Positions 1 to 8,095 of a stretch of DNA of 16,006 bases are shown here, in pieces. Positions within the stretch are counted from its first letter, which is position 1. Each line of letters opens with the position of its first letter. The notes beneath the pieces are model-generated. The model ran no database searches and had not been told where the DNA came from. It saw only the letters and a list, made by a program, of their open reading frames with translations. Made by a program: the position numbers and the translations under genes. The DNA is from CAZPDM01 sp964585305 (GTDB lineage: Bacteria; Planctomycetota; Uabimicrobiia; Uabimicrobiales; JABWCH01). The DNA lies in contig CAZPDM010000093.1 of the NCBI GenBank assembly GCA_964585305.1, positions 1 to 16,006 on the forward strand. The letters are read 5' to 3'.

Positions 1-41
1 TCAATTATTAAAATCCTAAAAAAATCTATTTGTAAATATTA

Positions 42-48
42 AGGAGGA
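42..48 (+). promoter_or_regulatory. Shine-Dalgarno site of the treX/glgX gene
   Basis: AAGGAGG lies a few bases upstream of the ATG at 52, at normal spacing, and confirms that start. Only 41 bases precede it in the window, so the promoter and any upstream operon partner such as treZ cannot be judged. Confidence 0.8.
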
Positions 49-51
49 ATT

Positions 52-2214
52 ATGGTATTTCGTATTTGGCCAGGAAAGCCATATCCTCGTGGTGCAACAT
101 TTGATGGAAATGGCACAAATTTTAGCCTATTTAGTGAAAATGCAACCGCAGTAGAATTGCATTTATTTAATTGTCCTGGATCAACAAAACCCAACTATAT
201 TATTCCAATAAAAGAGAAAACTGCTCATGCCTGGCATTGTTACTTGCCTGACGTTAAAGCTGGGCAACTTTACGGGTATAAAGTATATGGGCCATATCAA
301 CCAGAAATGGGACATAGATTCAATCCCAATAAATTACTTGTCGATCCTTATGCAAAAGCAATTGCAGGTGTCTATAAATGGGATGACACAACTTTTGGAT
401 ATAGAATTGGTGATGAAAAACAAGATTTATCTTTTGATGATCGTGATTCTACACATGCTGTTCCTGAAAGCGTTGTTATTGATTCCAGATTTAATTGGGA
501 AGGTGATAAACTCCTGCAAATTCCATGGAATGAGACTGTAATTTATGAAACACATGTCAAAGGTATGACTAAATTGCATTCTAAGATAAAAGAAAATTTA
601 CGTGGAACATTTGCAGGGCTTGCGTCGTCTCATGTTTTAGAACATTTGAAAAATCTAGGTATTACAGCAGTGGAATTACTTCCTATTCAACAACACATAG
701 ACGATCGACTTCTTAAAGAAAACGGCTTAGTAAATTATTGGGGATATAATACCATTGGATTTTTTGCTCCGGACTGTAGATATTCTTCCTCTGGCAATCT
801 AGGTGGACAAGTTAAAGAATTCAAAGAAATGGTCAAAGCCTTTCATCAAAATGGCATTGAAATAATTATGGATGTGGTGTATAACCATACGGCTGAAGGA
901 AACCAACTTGGACCAACTTTATGCTTTAGAGGAATAGATAACGCTTCTTATTACAATCTTAGTCCCGAAAATCCAAGATATTACATGGATTTCTCAGGAT
1001 GTGGAGGTTGTTTTAACTTGCGCCATCCTCGAGTATTACAATTTATCATGGACAGTTTAAGATATTGGGTATTAGAAATGCATGTGGATGGATTTAGATT
1101 CGATCTTGCTGCAACACTTGCACGAGAATTTTTTCACTTTGATAAACTTTCAACATTTTTTGATATTATTGCTCAAGACCCAATACTCTCTCAAGTTAAG
1201 TTAATTGCTGAGCCTTGGGACATTGGCCCAGGTGGTTATCGTGTAGGAAATTTCCCTTATTTATGGTCAGAATGGAATGGAAAATATCGAGATGCAGTCC
1301 GGAAATTATGGAAAGGAGAAGATAGTCAATTATCTGAATTTGCATACAGAATAACAGGATCTAGCGATCTATACCAAGGTGATGAACGCAAACCAAGTGC
1401 CAGCATCAATTTTATAACTTGCCATGATGGCTTTAGCTTAAATGATCTTGTGAGTTATAATGAAAAACATAACGAACCAAATAAAGAAAACAATAAAGAT
1501 GGTGAAAACGAGAATCATAGTTGGAATTGTGGATTTGAAGGTAAAACTGATAATCCCGAAATACTTCAATTACGTCAACAACAGAAAAAAAATTTTCTTG
1601 TAACACTTTTACTTTCCCAAGGGGTTCCTATGATATTAGGTGGGGATGAAATGGGAAGAACACAACAAGGGAATAATAATACTTATTGCCAAGATAATGA
1701 GCTATCTTGGTTACATTGGGATATCGATAGCCAGGCTAAAGAATTGCTTACTTTTAGTAAAAAGCTAATTCATTTTCGCAAAGCACATCATATTTTCAGA
1801 AGAAAACATTTCTTTCAAGGCAGAAGCATACATGGCACACATATACGAGACATAATTTGGTTAAAATTAGATGGTTCTGAAATGAAAGAACAAGACTGGC
1901 AACAGTCTTTCATAAAAACATTAGGAATTTTTCTAGCTGGTGATGGAATTGATGATGTAGATCTTTATGGAAATAAAATCATCGATGATTCATTTTTGAT
2001 TCTTATAAATAGCCATTATGAAGAGATGATCTTTACAATTCCTAATATTGAAAATGGATGGAATAAAATTATGAGTACAGATACTGACTGGTTAGAAAAA
2101 TCGGAAAATTTAAACAATTTAGACAAAATAAGTGTAAAACCACGAACTATAACATTACTTATAAGTAAAAAGAAAATCGAGAAAAATGCAAGAAAAAAGC
2201 TTCTTTCAAAATAA
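52..2214 (+). CDS. treX: Glycogen debranching enzyme, TreX/GlgX type (isoamylase-like, GH13)
   Basis: This cytosolic enzyme hydrolyses alpha-1,6 branch points of glycogen or maltodextrin and so supplies linear chains for TreY. The N-terminal part (about residues 8-100) looks like the CBM48 domain of isoamylases. The GH13 barrel follows, with its conserved regions in order: DVVYNH at 274-279, GFRFD with nucleophile Asp351, AEPWD with acid/base Glu387, and CHDGFS with Asp459. All three catalytic acids are present. The length of 720 residues is normal for TreX/GlgX. The start is the ATG behind AAGGAGG. A treY gene follows on the same strand after 255 bp, which favours a trehalose role (TreX) over pure glycogen turnover (GlgX), although sequence alone does not separate the two names. 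The C-terminus ends in a lysine-rich tail that is probably not part of the fold. Confidence 0.93.
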   Translation: MVFRIWPGKPYPRGATFDGNGTNFSLFSENATAVELHLFNCPGSTKPNYIIPIKEKTAHAWHCYLPDVKAGQLYGYKVYGPYQPEMGHRFNPNKLLVDPYAKAIAGVYKWDDTTFGYRIGDEKQDLSFDDRDSTHAVPESVVIDSRFNWEGDKLLQIPWNETVIYETHVKGMTKLHSKIKENLRGTFAGLASSHVLEHLKNLGITAVELLPIQQHIDDRLLKENGLVNYWGYNTIGFFAPDCRYSSSGNLGGQVKEFKEMVKAFHQNGIEIIMDVVYNHTAEGNQLGPTLCFRGIDNASYYNLSPENPRYYMDFSGCGGCFNLRHPRVLQFIMDSLRYWVLEMHVDGFRFDLAATLAREFFHFDKLSTFFDIIAQDPILSQVKLIAEPWDIGPGGYRVGNFPYLWSEWNGKYRDAVRKLWKGEDSQLSEFAYRITGSSDLYQGDERKPSASINFITCHDGFSLNDLVSYNEKHNEPNKENNKDGENENHSWNCGFEGKTDNPEILQLRQQQKKNFLVTLLLSQGVPMILGGDEMGRTQQGNNNTYCQDNELSWLHWDIDSQAKELLTFSKKLIHFRKAHHIFRRKHFFQGRSIHGTHIRDIIWLKLDGSEMKEQDWQQSFIKTLGIFLAGDGIDDVDLYGNKIIDDSFLILINSHYEEMIFTIPNIENGWNKIMSTDTDWLEKSENLNNLDKISVKPRTITLLISKKKIEKNARKKLLSK

Positions 2215-2234
2215 GTAAGTTGTCAAAAGTATTT

Positions 2235-2387
2235 GTACTAAGAATTTATTATACATTCTTATCTCAGTACTAACTTTAGCTAAGTAAACTTGTCCATACA
2301 CGGATGTGTATGGTAGGAATTAACCCGCCGTTTATAAACAAAGAGCTTTAACGAAAAAAAAAAATTGCAGCGGCGGGTTCAATTCCT
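2235..2387. other. Array of three inverted repeats in the treX-treY spacer
   Basis: Three potential stem-loops lie in tandem in the 255-bp spacer. The first pairs 2235-2245 with 2255-2270 (GTACT/AGTAC and AAGAAT/ATTCTT, with a 5-nt bulge). The second is perfect: CCATACAC at 2294-2301 with GTGTATGG at 2306-2313, around the loop GGAT. The third pairs 2315-2330 with 2371-2387, 16 bp with a single bulged C, and includes the GC-rich core CCCGCCG/CGGCGGG. Its loop holds an 11-A run (2354-2364). The GC-rich arms stand out from the AT-rich surroundings. Neither strand shows a clean stem followed directly by a T tract, so a simple terminator is not an obvious reading. It could be a structured leader of treY, an RNA-processing site, or the degenerate end of a small mobile element. 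No transposase is visible. Confidence 0.6.
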
Positions 2388-2455
2388 CACAGTTGGATGT
2401 CAAACACGTAGTTGGCCTATTTTTTAGTCCAAAAACTTTTGTCCATTCATTTATT

Positions 2456-2460
2456 AGGAG
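2456..2460 (+). promoter_or_regulatory. Shine-Dalgarno site of treY
   Basis: AGGAG precedes the ATG at 2470 with a 9-base gap. It fixes the start of treY, whose first residues already match the conserved beginning of the family. Confidence 0.7.
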
Positions 2461-2469
2461 ATTTAAAAT

Positions 2470-5256
2470 ATGAAAGTACCACGAGCAACATATAGAATAC
2501 AATTTACTCCTCAATTTAAATTCGACGATGCTACGGATCTTATCCCTTATCTTGCCAAATTAGGTATTTCACATATTTATGCTTCTCCCATTCTTAAGGC
2601 ACGAAAAGGAAGCACACATGGTTATGATGTATGCGATTTTTCTTGCTTAAATCCAGAATTAGGAAGTATGGAAGAATTTGAAGAGCTAATTGAAGAATTG
2701 CGAAAATACGATATGGGATGGATCCAAGATATTGTGCCCAATCACATGTCTTTTAATAGTGAAAATCCATATTTATGGGATGTCTTAGAAAATGGGATTG
2801 CTTCTCGATATGCAAATTTTTTTGATATTGATTGGACACACCATTACGACAGCTTAAAAGGAAAATTACTTGCACCATTTTTAGGTAATTTTTATGGAGC
2901 ATGTTTAAATAAGGGAGAATTAAAATTACAATATGATGCACAAGGATTAAAAATTGCCTATTATGATAATTATTTTCCTATTCGACCTGAATCTTACTGG
3001 TCTGTATTTGGAAGTAATTTAACAGAGTTCCGAGAATTTTGTTCAGGAAACCAGCTTGCATATATGGATTTTCTTGGAGTACTTCACACATTTAAAAATT
3101 TACCTGGAGGAGATGCTGCTGAAGAGAGATATTCTCAAGCGTCCTTAGCTAAAAATCTACTTTGGAAATTGCATCAAAAATACGACCATATTAAGCGATA
3201 TATCGATGATTGTCTATTTCAATATATTGCCCAAGATAATAATGGCGGAGCTGATTTATTTGATAATCTTCATAGTGAACAGAATTATAGACTGGCTTTT
3301 TGGAAAATAGCTGCAGAAGAAATTAACTATCGTCGTTTTTTTAATATATCTGATTTAATTTCTATTCGTATGGAGGATAGAGAAGTATTTAATGAATATC
3401 ACTCATTTATTTTTAGTTTAATTGAAAAAGGTATGATTGATGGGTTAAGAGTTGATCATATTGATGGATTATATAACCCTACAAAATATCTTTCCTGGCT
3501 CAGAGAAAAAATTGGTGATCGGTTTTTAGTCGTTGAAAAAATACTTGCTAAGAATGAATTTCTTCCACTTGAATGGAAAGTTGAAGGTACTACAGGATAT
3601 GACTTTCTTAACTTTACTAATGGTCTATTCTGTATGCAACAAAATCTGCATATTTTTGACAAGATTTATGAATCTTTTGTCAATAAATATATGGAATTAG
3701 AGTTTATCAGCAAAGAAAAGAAACGGCTTATCATTGAAAAACATCTCGCTGGTGATATAGAAAATTTAGCACAATGGGCAAGAGAAATAGGGCTTGCAGA
3801 TCGTATGAGCAGAGATATAACGATCTATGCACTCAAGGAAGCATTGGTTGAATTGCTCATATCCTTTCCTATATATCGTACATATTTTGATGAAGAAAAA
3901 AATTCCAATCAAGACATTATAACTATGCAACATGCTCTTGAAGAAGCTAAACTATCTCTAGCAGGTTTTGAACACGAATTTGAATTTCTTGAAAAGGTTC
4001 TCTTCAGCAAATATATGTCTGAACAAATAAATCAAGAATGCAGGGCTTTTGTCATGCGACTTCAACAATATACCGGACCCATTATGGCCAAAGGTATTGA
4101 AGATACAGCTCTATATAACTATAATAGACTGGTTTCACTCAATGAAGTAGGAGGTTGGCCAGAAAAATTTGGAAATTCTATTTCAGAATTCCATACATTT
4201 ATTCAAAACCGACAAACACACTGGCCACATTCTATGAACGCCACATCCACACATGATACAAAAAGAGGCGAACATATTCGAAGTCGATTAAATGTACTCT
4301 CAGAAATACCACAAGAATGGGGGCAAACTCTTTACCGATGGGGAAGCATCAATAAAGACCTAAAAAAAAATATCGGTGGAAAAATGGCACCTTCAAAAAA
4401 TGATGAATATCTATTTTATCAGACGATACTGGGGACATATCCTTTCAGGAAATCTCATGATAATCAATATATCAAACGCATACAGGAATATATGATCAAG
4501 GCTGTAAAAGAAGCTAAATTCCATACAGCATGGATTAAACCTGATTATTTATATGAAGATGCTATACGTAATTTTGTAGCAAATACATTAGAGATTAGTA
4601 ATAACAATGCTTTTTTACAAGATTTCCTTCAATTTTTTCCAGCAGTAGCATGGTATGGTATTCTTAATTCTCTATCGCAAGTCGTACTTAAAATTACGTC
4701 GCCAGGAATACCAGATTTTTATCAGGGATGCGAGTTGTGGTATCTTAGACTTGTTGATCCTGATAATCGAAAACCCGTTAATTATGAAATACGAAAAAAT
4801 TCATTGGAAAAACTATTAGATGTTGAAGACCTGGTAGGGGATTTAAGCCAGTCTTTGGGAAATGGCACCATCAAACAGTCTATCATTGTTACATTACTTA
4901 ATATTATAAAACAATATCCATCGCTATTTTCTCATGGTAGCTACATTCCTTTGGAAGTTTCAGGAACACTAGCTAATAATTTAATCGCTTTCCTTCGTGA
5001 ATATGATAATAAAAAAGTAATATCTATTGTCCCAAGATTTTTTACTCAATTAGCAAAACCAGAAATGCTGCCTGTAGGAATGGATATTTGGCAAGATACA
5101 AAAGTCCATATTCCAGATAAATATTGTGGACAAATGACAGAAGTTTTATCCAAAAAAAACATAGAAGGAAAAACTGAAATTTTAGTAGGAGAAATACTTT
5201 CTCAATATTCTGTGGGTGTTTTGAATAACTGGGAGAAAGAAAATATATTCTTCTAA
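2470..5256 (+). CDS. treY: Maltooligosyl trehalose synthase TreY (GH13)
   Basis: TreY is an intramolecular transglucosidase. It turns the reducing-end alpha-1,4 bond of a maltooligosaccharide into an alpha,alpha-1,1 bond, leaving maltooligosyl trehalose for TreZ. The N-terminus (ATYRIQF, then LAKLGISHIYASPILKAR and STHGYDVCD) is typical of the family and starts at residue 5, so the ATG is right. Catalytic landmarks are visible: DIVPNH at 87-92, GLRVDH with nucleophile Asp329, VVEKI with acid/base Glu356, and STHDTKR with Asp596. The C-terminal signature ITSPGIPDFYQGCE is also present. The 928 residues match the usual size, with the large helical insertion of TreY in the middle. It lies downstream of treX, and co-transcription through the hairpin-rich spacer is possible but not shown. 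The stop codon is two bases from the end of the convergent gene. Confidence 0.95.
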   Translation: MKVPRATYRIQFTPQFKFDDATDLIPYLAKLGISHIYASPILKARKGSTHGYDVCDFSCLNPELGSMEEFEELIEELRKYDMGWIQDIVPNHMSFNSENPYLWDVLENGIASRYANFFDIDWTHHYDSLKGKLLAPFLGNFYGACLNKGELKLQYDAQGLKIAYYDNYFPIRPESYWSVFGSNLTEFREFCSGNQLAYMDFLGVLHTFKNLPGGDAAEERYSQASLAKNLLWKLHQKYDHIKRYIDDCLFQYIAQDNNGGADLFDNLHSEQNYRLAFWKIAAEEINYRRFFNISDLISIRMEDREVFNEYHSFIFSLIEKGMIDGLRVDHIDGLYNPTKYLSWLREKIGDRFLVVEKILAKNEFLPLEWKVEGTTGYDFLNFTNGLFCMQQNLHIFDKIYESFVNKYMELEFISKEKKRLIIEKHLAGDIENLAQWAREIGLADRMSRDITIYALKEALVELLISFPIYRTYFDEEKNSNQDIITMQHALEEAKLSLAGFEHEFEFLEKVLFSKYMSEQINQECRAFVMRLQQYTGPIMAKGIEDTALYNYNRLVSLNEVGGWPEKFGNSISEFHTFIQNRQTHWPHSMNATSTHDTKRGEHIRSRLNVLSEIPQEWGQTLYRWGSINKDLKKNIGGKMAPSKNDEYLFYQTILGTYPFRKSHDNQYIKRIQEYMIKAVKEAKFHTAWIKPDYLYEDAIRNFVANTLEISNNNAFLQDFLQFFPAVAWYGILNSLSQVVLKITSPGIPDFYQGCELWYLRLVDPDNRKPVNYEIRKNSLEKLLDVEDLVGDLSQSLGNGTIKQSIIVTLLNIIKQYPSLFSHGSYIPLEVSGTLANNLIAFLREYDNKKVISIVPRFFTQLAKPEMLPVGMDIWQDTKVHIPDKYCGQMTEVLSKKNIEGKTEILVGEILSQYSVGVLNNWEKENIFF

Positions 5257-5258
5257 AG

Positions 5259-6344
5259 TTACTTTTTTATAACACAACAATAACCTTTCGGCACTACAAA
5301 AATAGGCTGCCACAATTTTATATCCGGACAAGATTCTATATCTATATAAGCAATTAAAAAATACCCAACACTAAAAAAACGAGTATCCAGATAATACGAA
5401 GTATCCTTCGAAATAGATATTGTATCTAAGATCTGTTTCGTTTCACCTGCGAGCAACATTTTTGCTGGATACTCTTTTTCAGTTTTTACTATTTCATCTA
5501 CTTCATAAATATTTGCAGGTTTTATTTTTTCCTGATGTATAAGAGATATACAAATCTTCTTAACTACTAAATTTTTCTTTGCAGTAATTACTAAAGCGAA
5601 GGAAATATTTTCTCCAAAAGAAATCTCATGTTTAAGAACTTGAAAAACAGGTTCTTGAAATTTACAATAGCGTAAAAAAATACGTAATACGATAATAAGC
5701 CAAATTAAAAAAATAAAAACAGTGTATCCTGCCATAATAAGAAGGCCAATTTTTTTATCAATTTGAAAAGATTTTAAACAAACTAAAACAATCCCATTGC
5801 CGCCTAAAATAAAACCAATAAACCCAATAAACATATTCCAACGGCTCAATTTTCTTAATCTATTTACTTCTTTATCAGTCAATAAGCCAATCCCATAGTT
5901 ATAAGAAATATTTTTTTGAGACGAAGGTTCAACACAAATATATAATCTTTCTAATACAGGAAAAAACGATGTTTTAACTTGGACTGTTAAAAAATATGCC
6001 AAGTCAAAATATTTTCCTGCATATTCAAAAGGCCCCTCTTGAGGAATAGTAAGAGAAAAAGAATATATTTGTACTTGATTTTCCTTAAATTTTCCTTTAG
6101 CACTTAATATCTGCAAATTTTCTCTACGATCTAGCTCTTCAAAAGAAGAAACTTTTGTCGGAAATTCATTGTGTAACGACGAGTTATTTTTTTTACTTGC
6201 TTTCCAGCCAAGATATATTTTTATTTCCGAAAAATTGCAATCTTGTAAAGCTTTAATTTTTACTTCGCCTTGGATTACTTCACCGGCAATAAATTTTTCT
6301 TTATTTGGAATAAGGACAATCTCTATTTGAAGTTTCTTTTTCAT
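5259..6344 (-). CDS. Membrane protein with arrestin-like N-terminal domain, function unknown
   Basis: I do not recognise a named gene. Residues 5-140 look like an arrestin/Spo0M-type beta sandwich: an early strand run followed by FIAGEVIQGEVKIK (18-31), and later FSLTIPQEGPFEYAGKYFD (96-114), a pattern common where such domains read FxLxIP...P.s..G. Two hydrophobic helices follow at about 171-190 and 199-223, joined by a short polar turn. The remaining 135 residues are again strand-rich and resemble a second beta domain (KHEISFGENISFALVIT). With two helices, both beta domains should lie on the same side of the membrane, with the hairpin as an anchor. There is no signal peptide. The ATG has only a weak purine-rich site upstream. 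The gene is convergent with treY, so no operon partner suggests a role. The family assignment is inference from strand pattern, not from catalytic motifs. Confidence 0.7.
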   Translation of the reverse strand: MKKKLQIEIVLIPNKEKFIAGEVIQGEVKIKALQDCNFSEIKIYLGWKASKKNNSSLHNEFPTKVSSFEELDRRENLQILSAKGKFKENQVQIYSFSLTIPQEGPFEYAGKYFDLAYFLTVQVKTSFFPVLERLYICVEPSSQKNISYNYGIGLLTDKEVNRLRKLSRWNMFIGFIGFILGGNGIVLVCLKSFQIDKKIGLLIMAGYTVFIFLIWLIIVLRIFLRYCKFQEPVFQVLKHEISFGENISFALVITAKKNLVVKKICISLIHQEKIKPANIYEVDEIVKTEKEYPAKMLLAGETKQILDTISISKDTSYYLDTRFFSVGYFLIAYIDIESCPDIKLWQPIFVVPKGYCCVIKK

Positions 6345-6397
6345 AAGATTTTCTCTGATATTTTTATTATTAAACTAACCAAAAATTAAATAAATTC

Positions 6398-6402
6398 AGG
6401 AG
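6398..6402 (+). promoter_or_regulatory. Shine-Dalgarno site that questions the ATG start
   Basis: AGGAG ends only two bases before the ATG at 6405 but five bases before the in-frame TTG at 6408. By spacing, the TTG is the better initiation codon. The two choices differ by one residue. Confidence 0.45.
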
Positions 6403-6404
6403 CA

Positions 6405-7499
6405 ATGTTGCTAGATCTTAAGAACAAAGCAAACATTGCTAATTTTATGTCAACATATAAATATAGTTTCTTTAATGATTATGCTGAAGGTACTCATCCT
6501 AGCATTCTAGACATTATGGGAAAAACAAATCTTATCCAGGAAAATGGTTATGGGCTGGATACTATTTCACAAACCGCAATCAAACTTATTCAACAAGCTA
6601 TCCAAAATCCATCCGCAAGCATTCATTTCGTAACAGGCGGAACTCAAGCAAATCTGATTGTTCTAAGCGCAATGCTCAAGCCATATCAATCCATCATAGC
6701 ATGTAATTCTGCACATATCAATATTCATGAAGCAGGTGCAATAGAAGCCACCGGCCATAAAATAAATACTATAGAAAATAAAGAAGGAAAATTAAATGCT
6801 AAACAAATTCAGACTATCATGGATCAACATACCGATGAACATACGGTCCAGCCCAAAGTAGTATTCATTTCAAACTCTACAGAACTTGGGACTATTTACA
6901 CAAAAAGCGAGTTGGAAAACATTTCTCAATTTTGCCATAAAAGCAACTTATACCTTTATCTGGATGGCGCAAGATTAGGTTCTGCTTTATCTAGCAAAGA
7001 ATCTGATTTAACGTTGCCAGAGCTTTCTAAGTTAGTAGATGCTTTTTATATAGGTGGAACAAAAAACGGTGCGTTGTTGGGGGAAGCTATTGTTATCAAT
7101 AATCAGGAACTTCAACAGGATTTTCGCTACCATCTTAAACAAAGAGGTGCGTTACTTGCAAAAGGAAGAATAATCAGCACTCAATTCGTTGGACTGTTTG
7201 CCAATAACCTCTATTTCGAGCTTGCTAAACATGCAAATCAAATGGCAGAAAAATTATCCTGTGGAATCCAAGCACAAGGTTTTCATTTTTTTACGCATTC
7301 TACTACGAATCAAATATTCCCTATTTTTCCGGATACAATTATTCGAGAACTACAAAAATACTATGGCTTTTATATATGGGCAAATGCTGGAAATAATCAA
7401 TCTGTTATTAGATTAGTAACATCATGGGCCACTACATCAAAAAATATAGAAGATTTTATAGACGATTTAAAAATAGCAATTCGAATCATTCAGCCATAA
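6405..7499 (+). CDS. PLP-dependent threonine aldolase family / beta-eliminating lyase
   Basis: This is a fold-type I PLP enzyme of the low-specificity threonine aldolase group, which splits L-threonine or allo-threonine to glycine and acetaldehyde. Landmarks: YAEGTHPSILDIM near residue 26, where family members read SDNxxGxHPxIL; GGTQAN at 78-83, the phosphate-binding GT.AN loop; HINIHEAGA (105-113), the segment that stacks on the cofactor; DGAR at 187-190, with the Asp that pairs with the pyridine nitrogen; and GGTKNGA with Schiff-base Lys220. The length of about 364 residues is normal. A highly similar fold is used by other amino-acid lyases, so the substrate is not certain. The gene stands alone: divergent from the membrane protein upstream and convergent with the next gene, 17 bp away. 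The start may be the TTG one codon downstream, judged by ribosome-site spacing. Confidence 0.88.
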   Translation: MLLDLKNKANIANFMSTYKYSFFNDYAEGTHPSILDIMGKTNLIQENGYGLDTISQTAIKLIQQAIQNPSASIHFVTGGTQANLIVLSAMLKPYQSIIACNSAHINIHEAGAIEATGHKINTIENKEGKLNAKQIQTIMDQHTDEHTVQPKVVFISNSTELGTIYTKSELENISQFCHKSNLYLYLDGARLGSALSSKESDLTLPELSKLVDAFYIGGTKNGALLGEAIVINNQELQQDFRYHLKQRGALLAKGRIISTQFVGLFANNLYFELAKHANQMAEKLSCGIQAQGFHFFTHSTTNQIFPIFPDTIIRELQKYYGFYIWANAGNNQSVIRLVTSWATTSKNIEDFIDDLKIAIRIIQP

Positions 7500-7516
7500 A
7501 GTGAAACTAAGAATCA

Positions 7517-8029
7517 TCACATACGCAAGTTTAATATGCAATTCATTCCAGTTACCGCTTGTATAGGAAATGTTGCTACATCTACTGTTCCGCTGAAAAT
7601 AATTATTCCTATTGTTGCCGGCAAAGCAAATCCATATAGTATATATTCCCCTGTATTGGGTTCATGAAGCTTTTTTGATAGCATAAAGATATCCAACTTG
7701 CTTTCTTCATTTTGAATAGCTTTTAGCACTGGAAATTCTTGTTCTGATTTAGGATTCTTTATCAGATAATCCCCAATCTCATTGGGTCCTATGATTTGAG
7801 TATACTCACTATCTTTTAATTTTTGATCTAATTCAGAAATATTTTGAACACTAAATTGATAGTCTTTAACTTCTCGAAAATTCGTCTTAATTAGGTTATT
7901 TCGCCAATCATTAAAAGGCTCAGCTATATGTTTACAAGCGCAACATCCGTGTGCTATCAATAAAAATATAAGCAGCAGTATACTGTTTTTTAAAAACAAC
8001 AAAATTCGTAAAACATTTTTTGTATTCAT
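7517..8029 (-). CDS. Small membrane-anchored or lipoprotein-like protein, unknown function
   Basis: From the ATG at 8029 the product has 170 residues. It opens with a basic stretch and a strong hydrophobic segment (about residues 6-26), followed by AHGCCACK. The Cys could be lipidated, but the -3 residue is Ala rather than Leu, so the lipobox is imperfect. The middle is polar and charged. Near the C-terminus a second hydrophobic stretch reads ALPATIGIIIFSGTVDVATFPIQAVTG. That pattern of a small loop followed by VDVATFPIQ resembles small YceK/DUF1375-type lipoproteins, a weak match by eye. The reading frame continues upstream to a TTG at 8059, but that codon sits inside the terminator of the neighbouring gene. 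The ATG at 8029 has AGGG a few bases upstream and is the better start. The role is unknown. Confidence 0.6.
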   Translation of the reverse strand: MNTKNVLRILLFLKNSILLLIFLLIAHGCCACKHIAEPFNDWRNNLIKTNFREVKDYQFSVQNISELDQKLKDSEYTQIIGPNEIGDYLIKNPKSEQEFPVLKAIQNEESKLDIFMLSKKLHEPNTGEYILYGFALPATIGIIIFSGTVDVATFPIQAVTGMNCILNLRM

Positions 8030-8040
8030 TTTTTTCCCTA

Positions 8041-8067
8041 GAAAAAAAGCAGGTTGCAAACCTGCTT
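8041..8067 (-). terminator. Intrinsic terminator of the secreted hydrolase gene
   Basis: Read on the minus strand, AAGCAGGTT (8067-8059) pairs perfectly with AACCTGCTT (8055-8047) around a 3-base loop. Seven T (8048-8042) follow, overlapping the last two bases of the stem. It lies 29 bases after the stop codon of the hydrolase gene at 8096 and just ahead of the ATG at 8029. The two minus-strand genes are therefore probably separate transcription units, or are coupled only by read-through. Confidence 0.85.
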
Positions 8068-8095
8068 GAGAATATAATAGAAAAAATTTGAATAA

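Noticed and set aside
2371..2390. GGTTCAATTCC resembling a tRNA T-arm
   Set aside because: No acceptor stem, D-arm or anticodon arm can be placed around it. The bases are one arm of the long inverted repeat.
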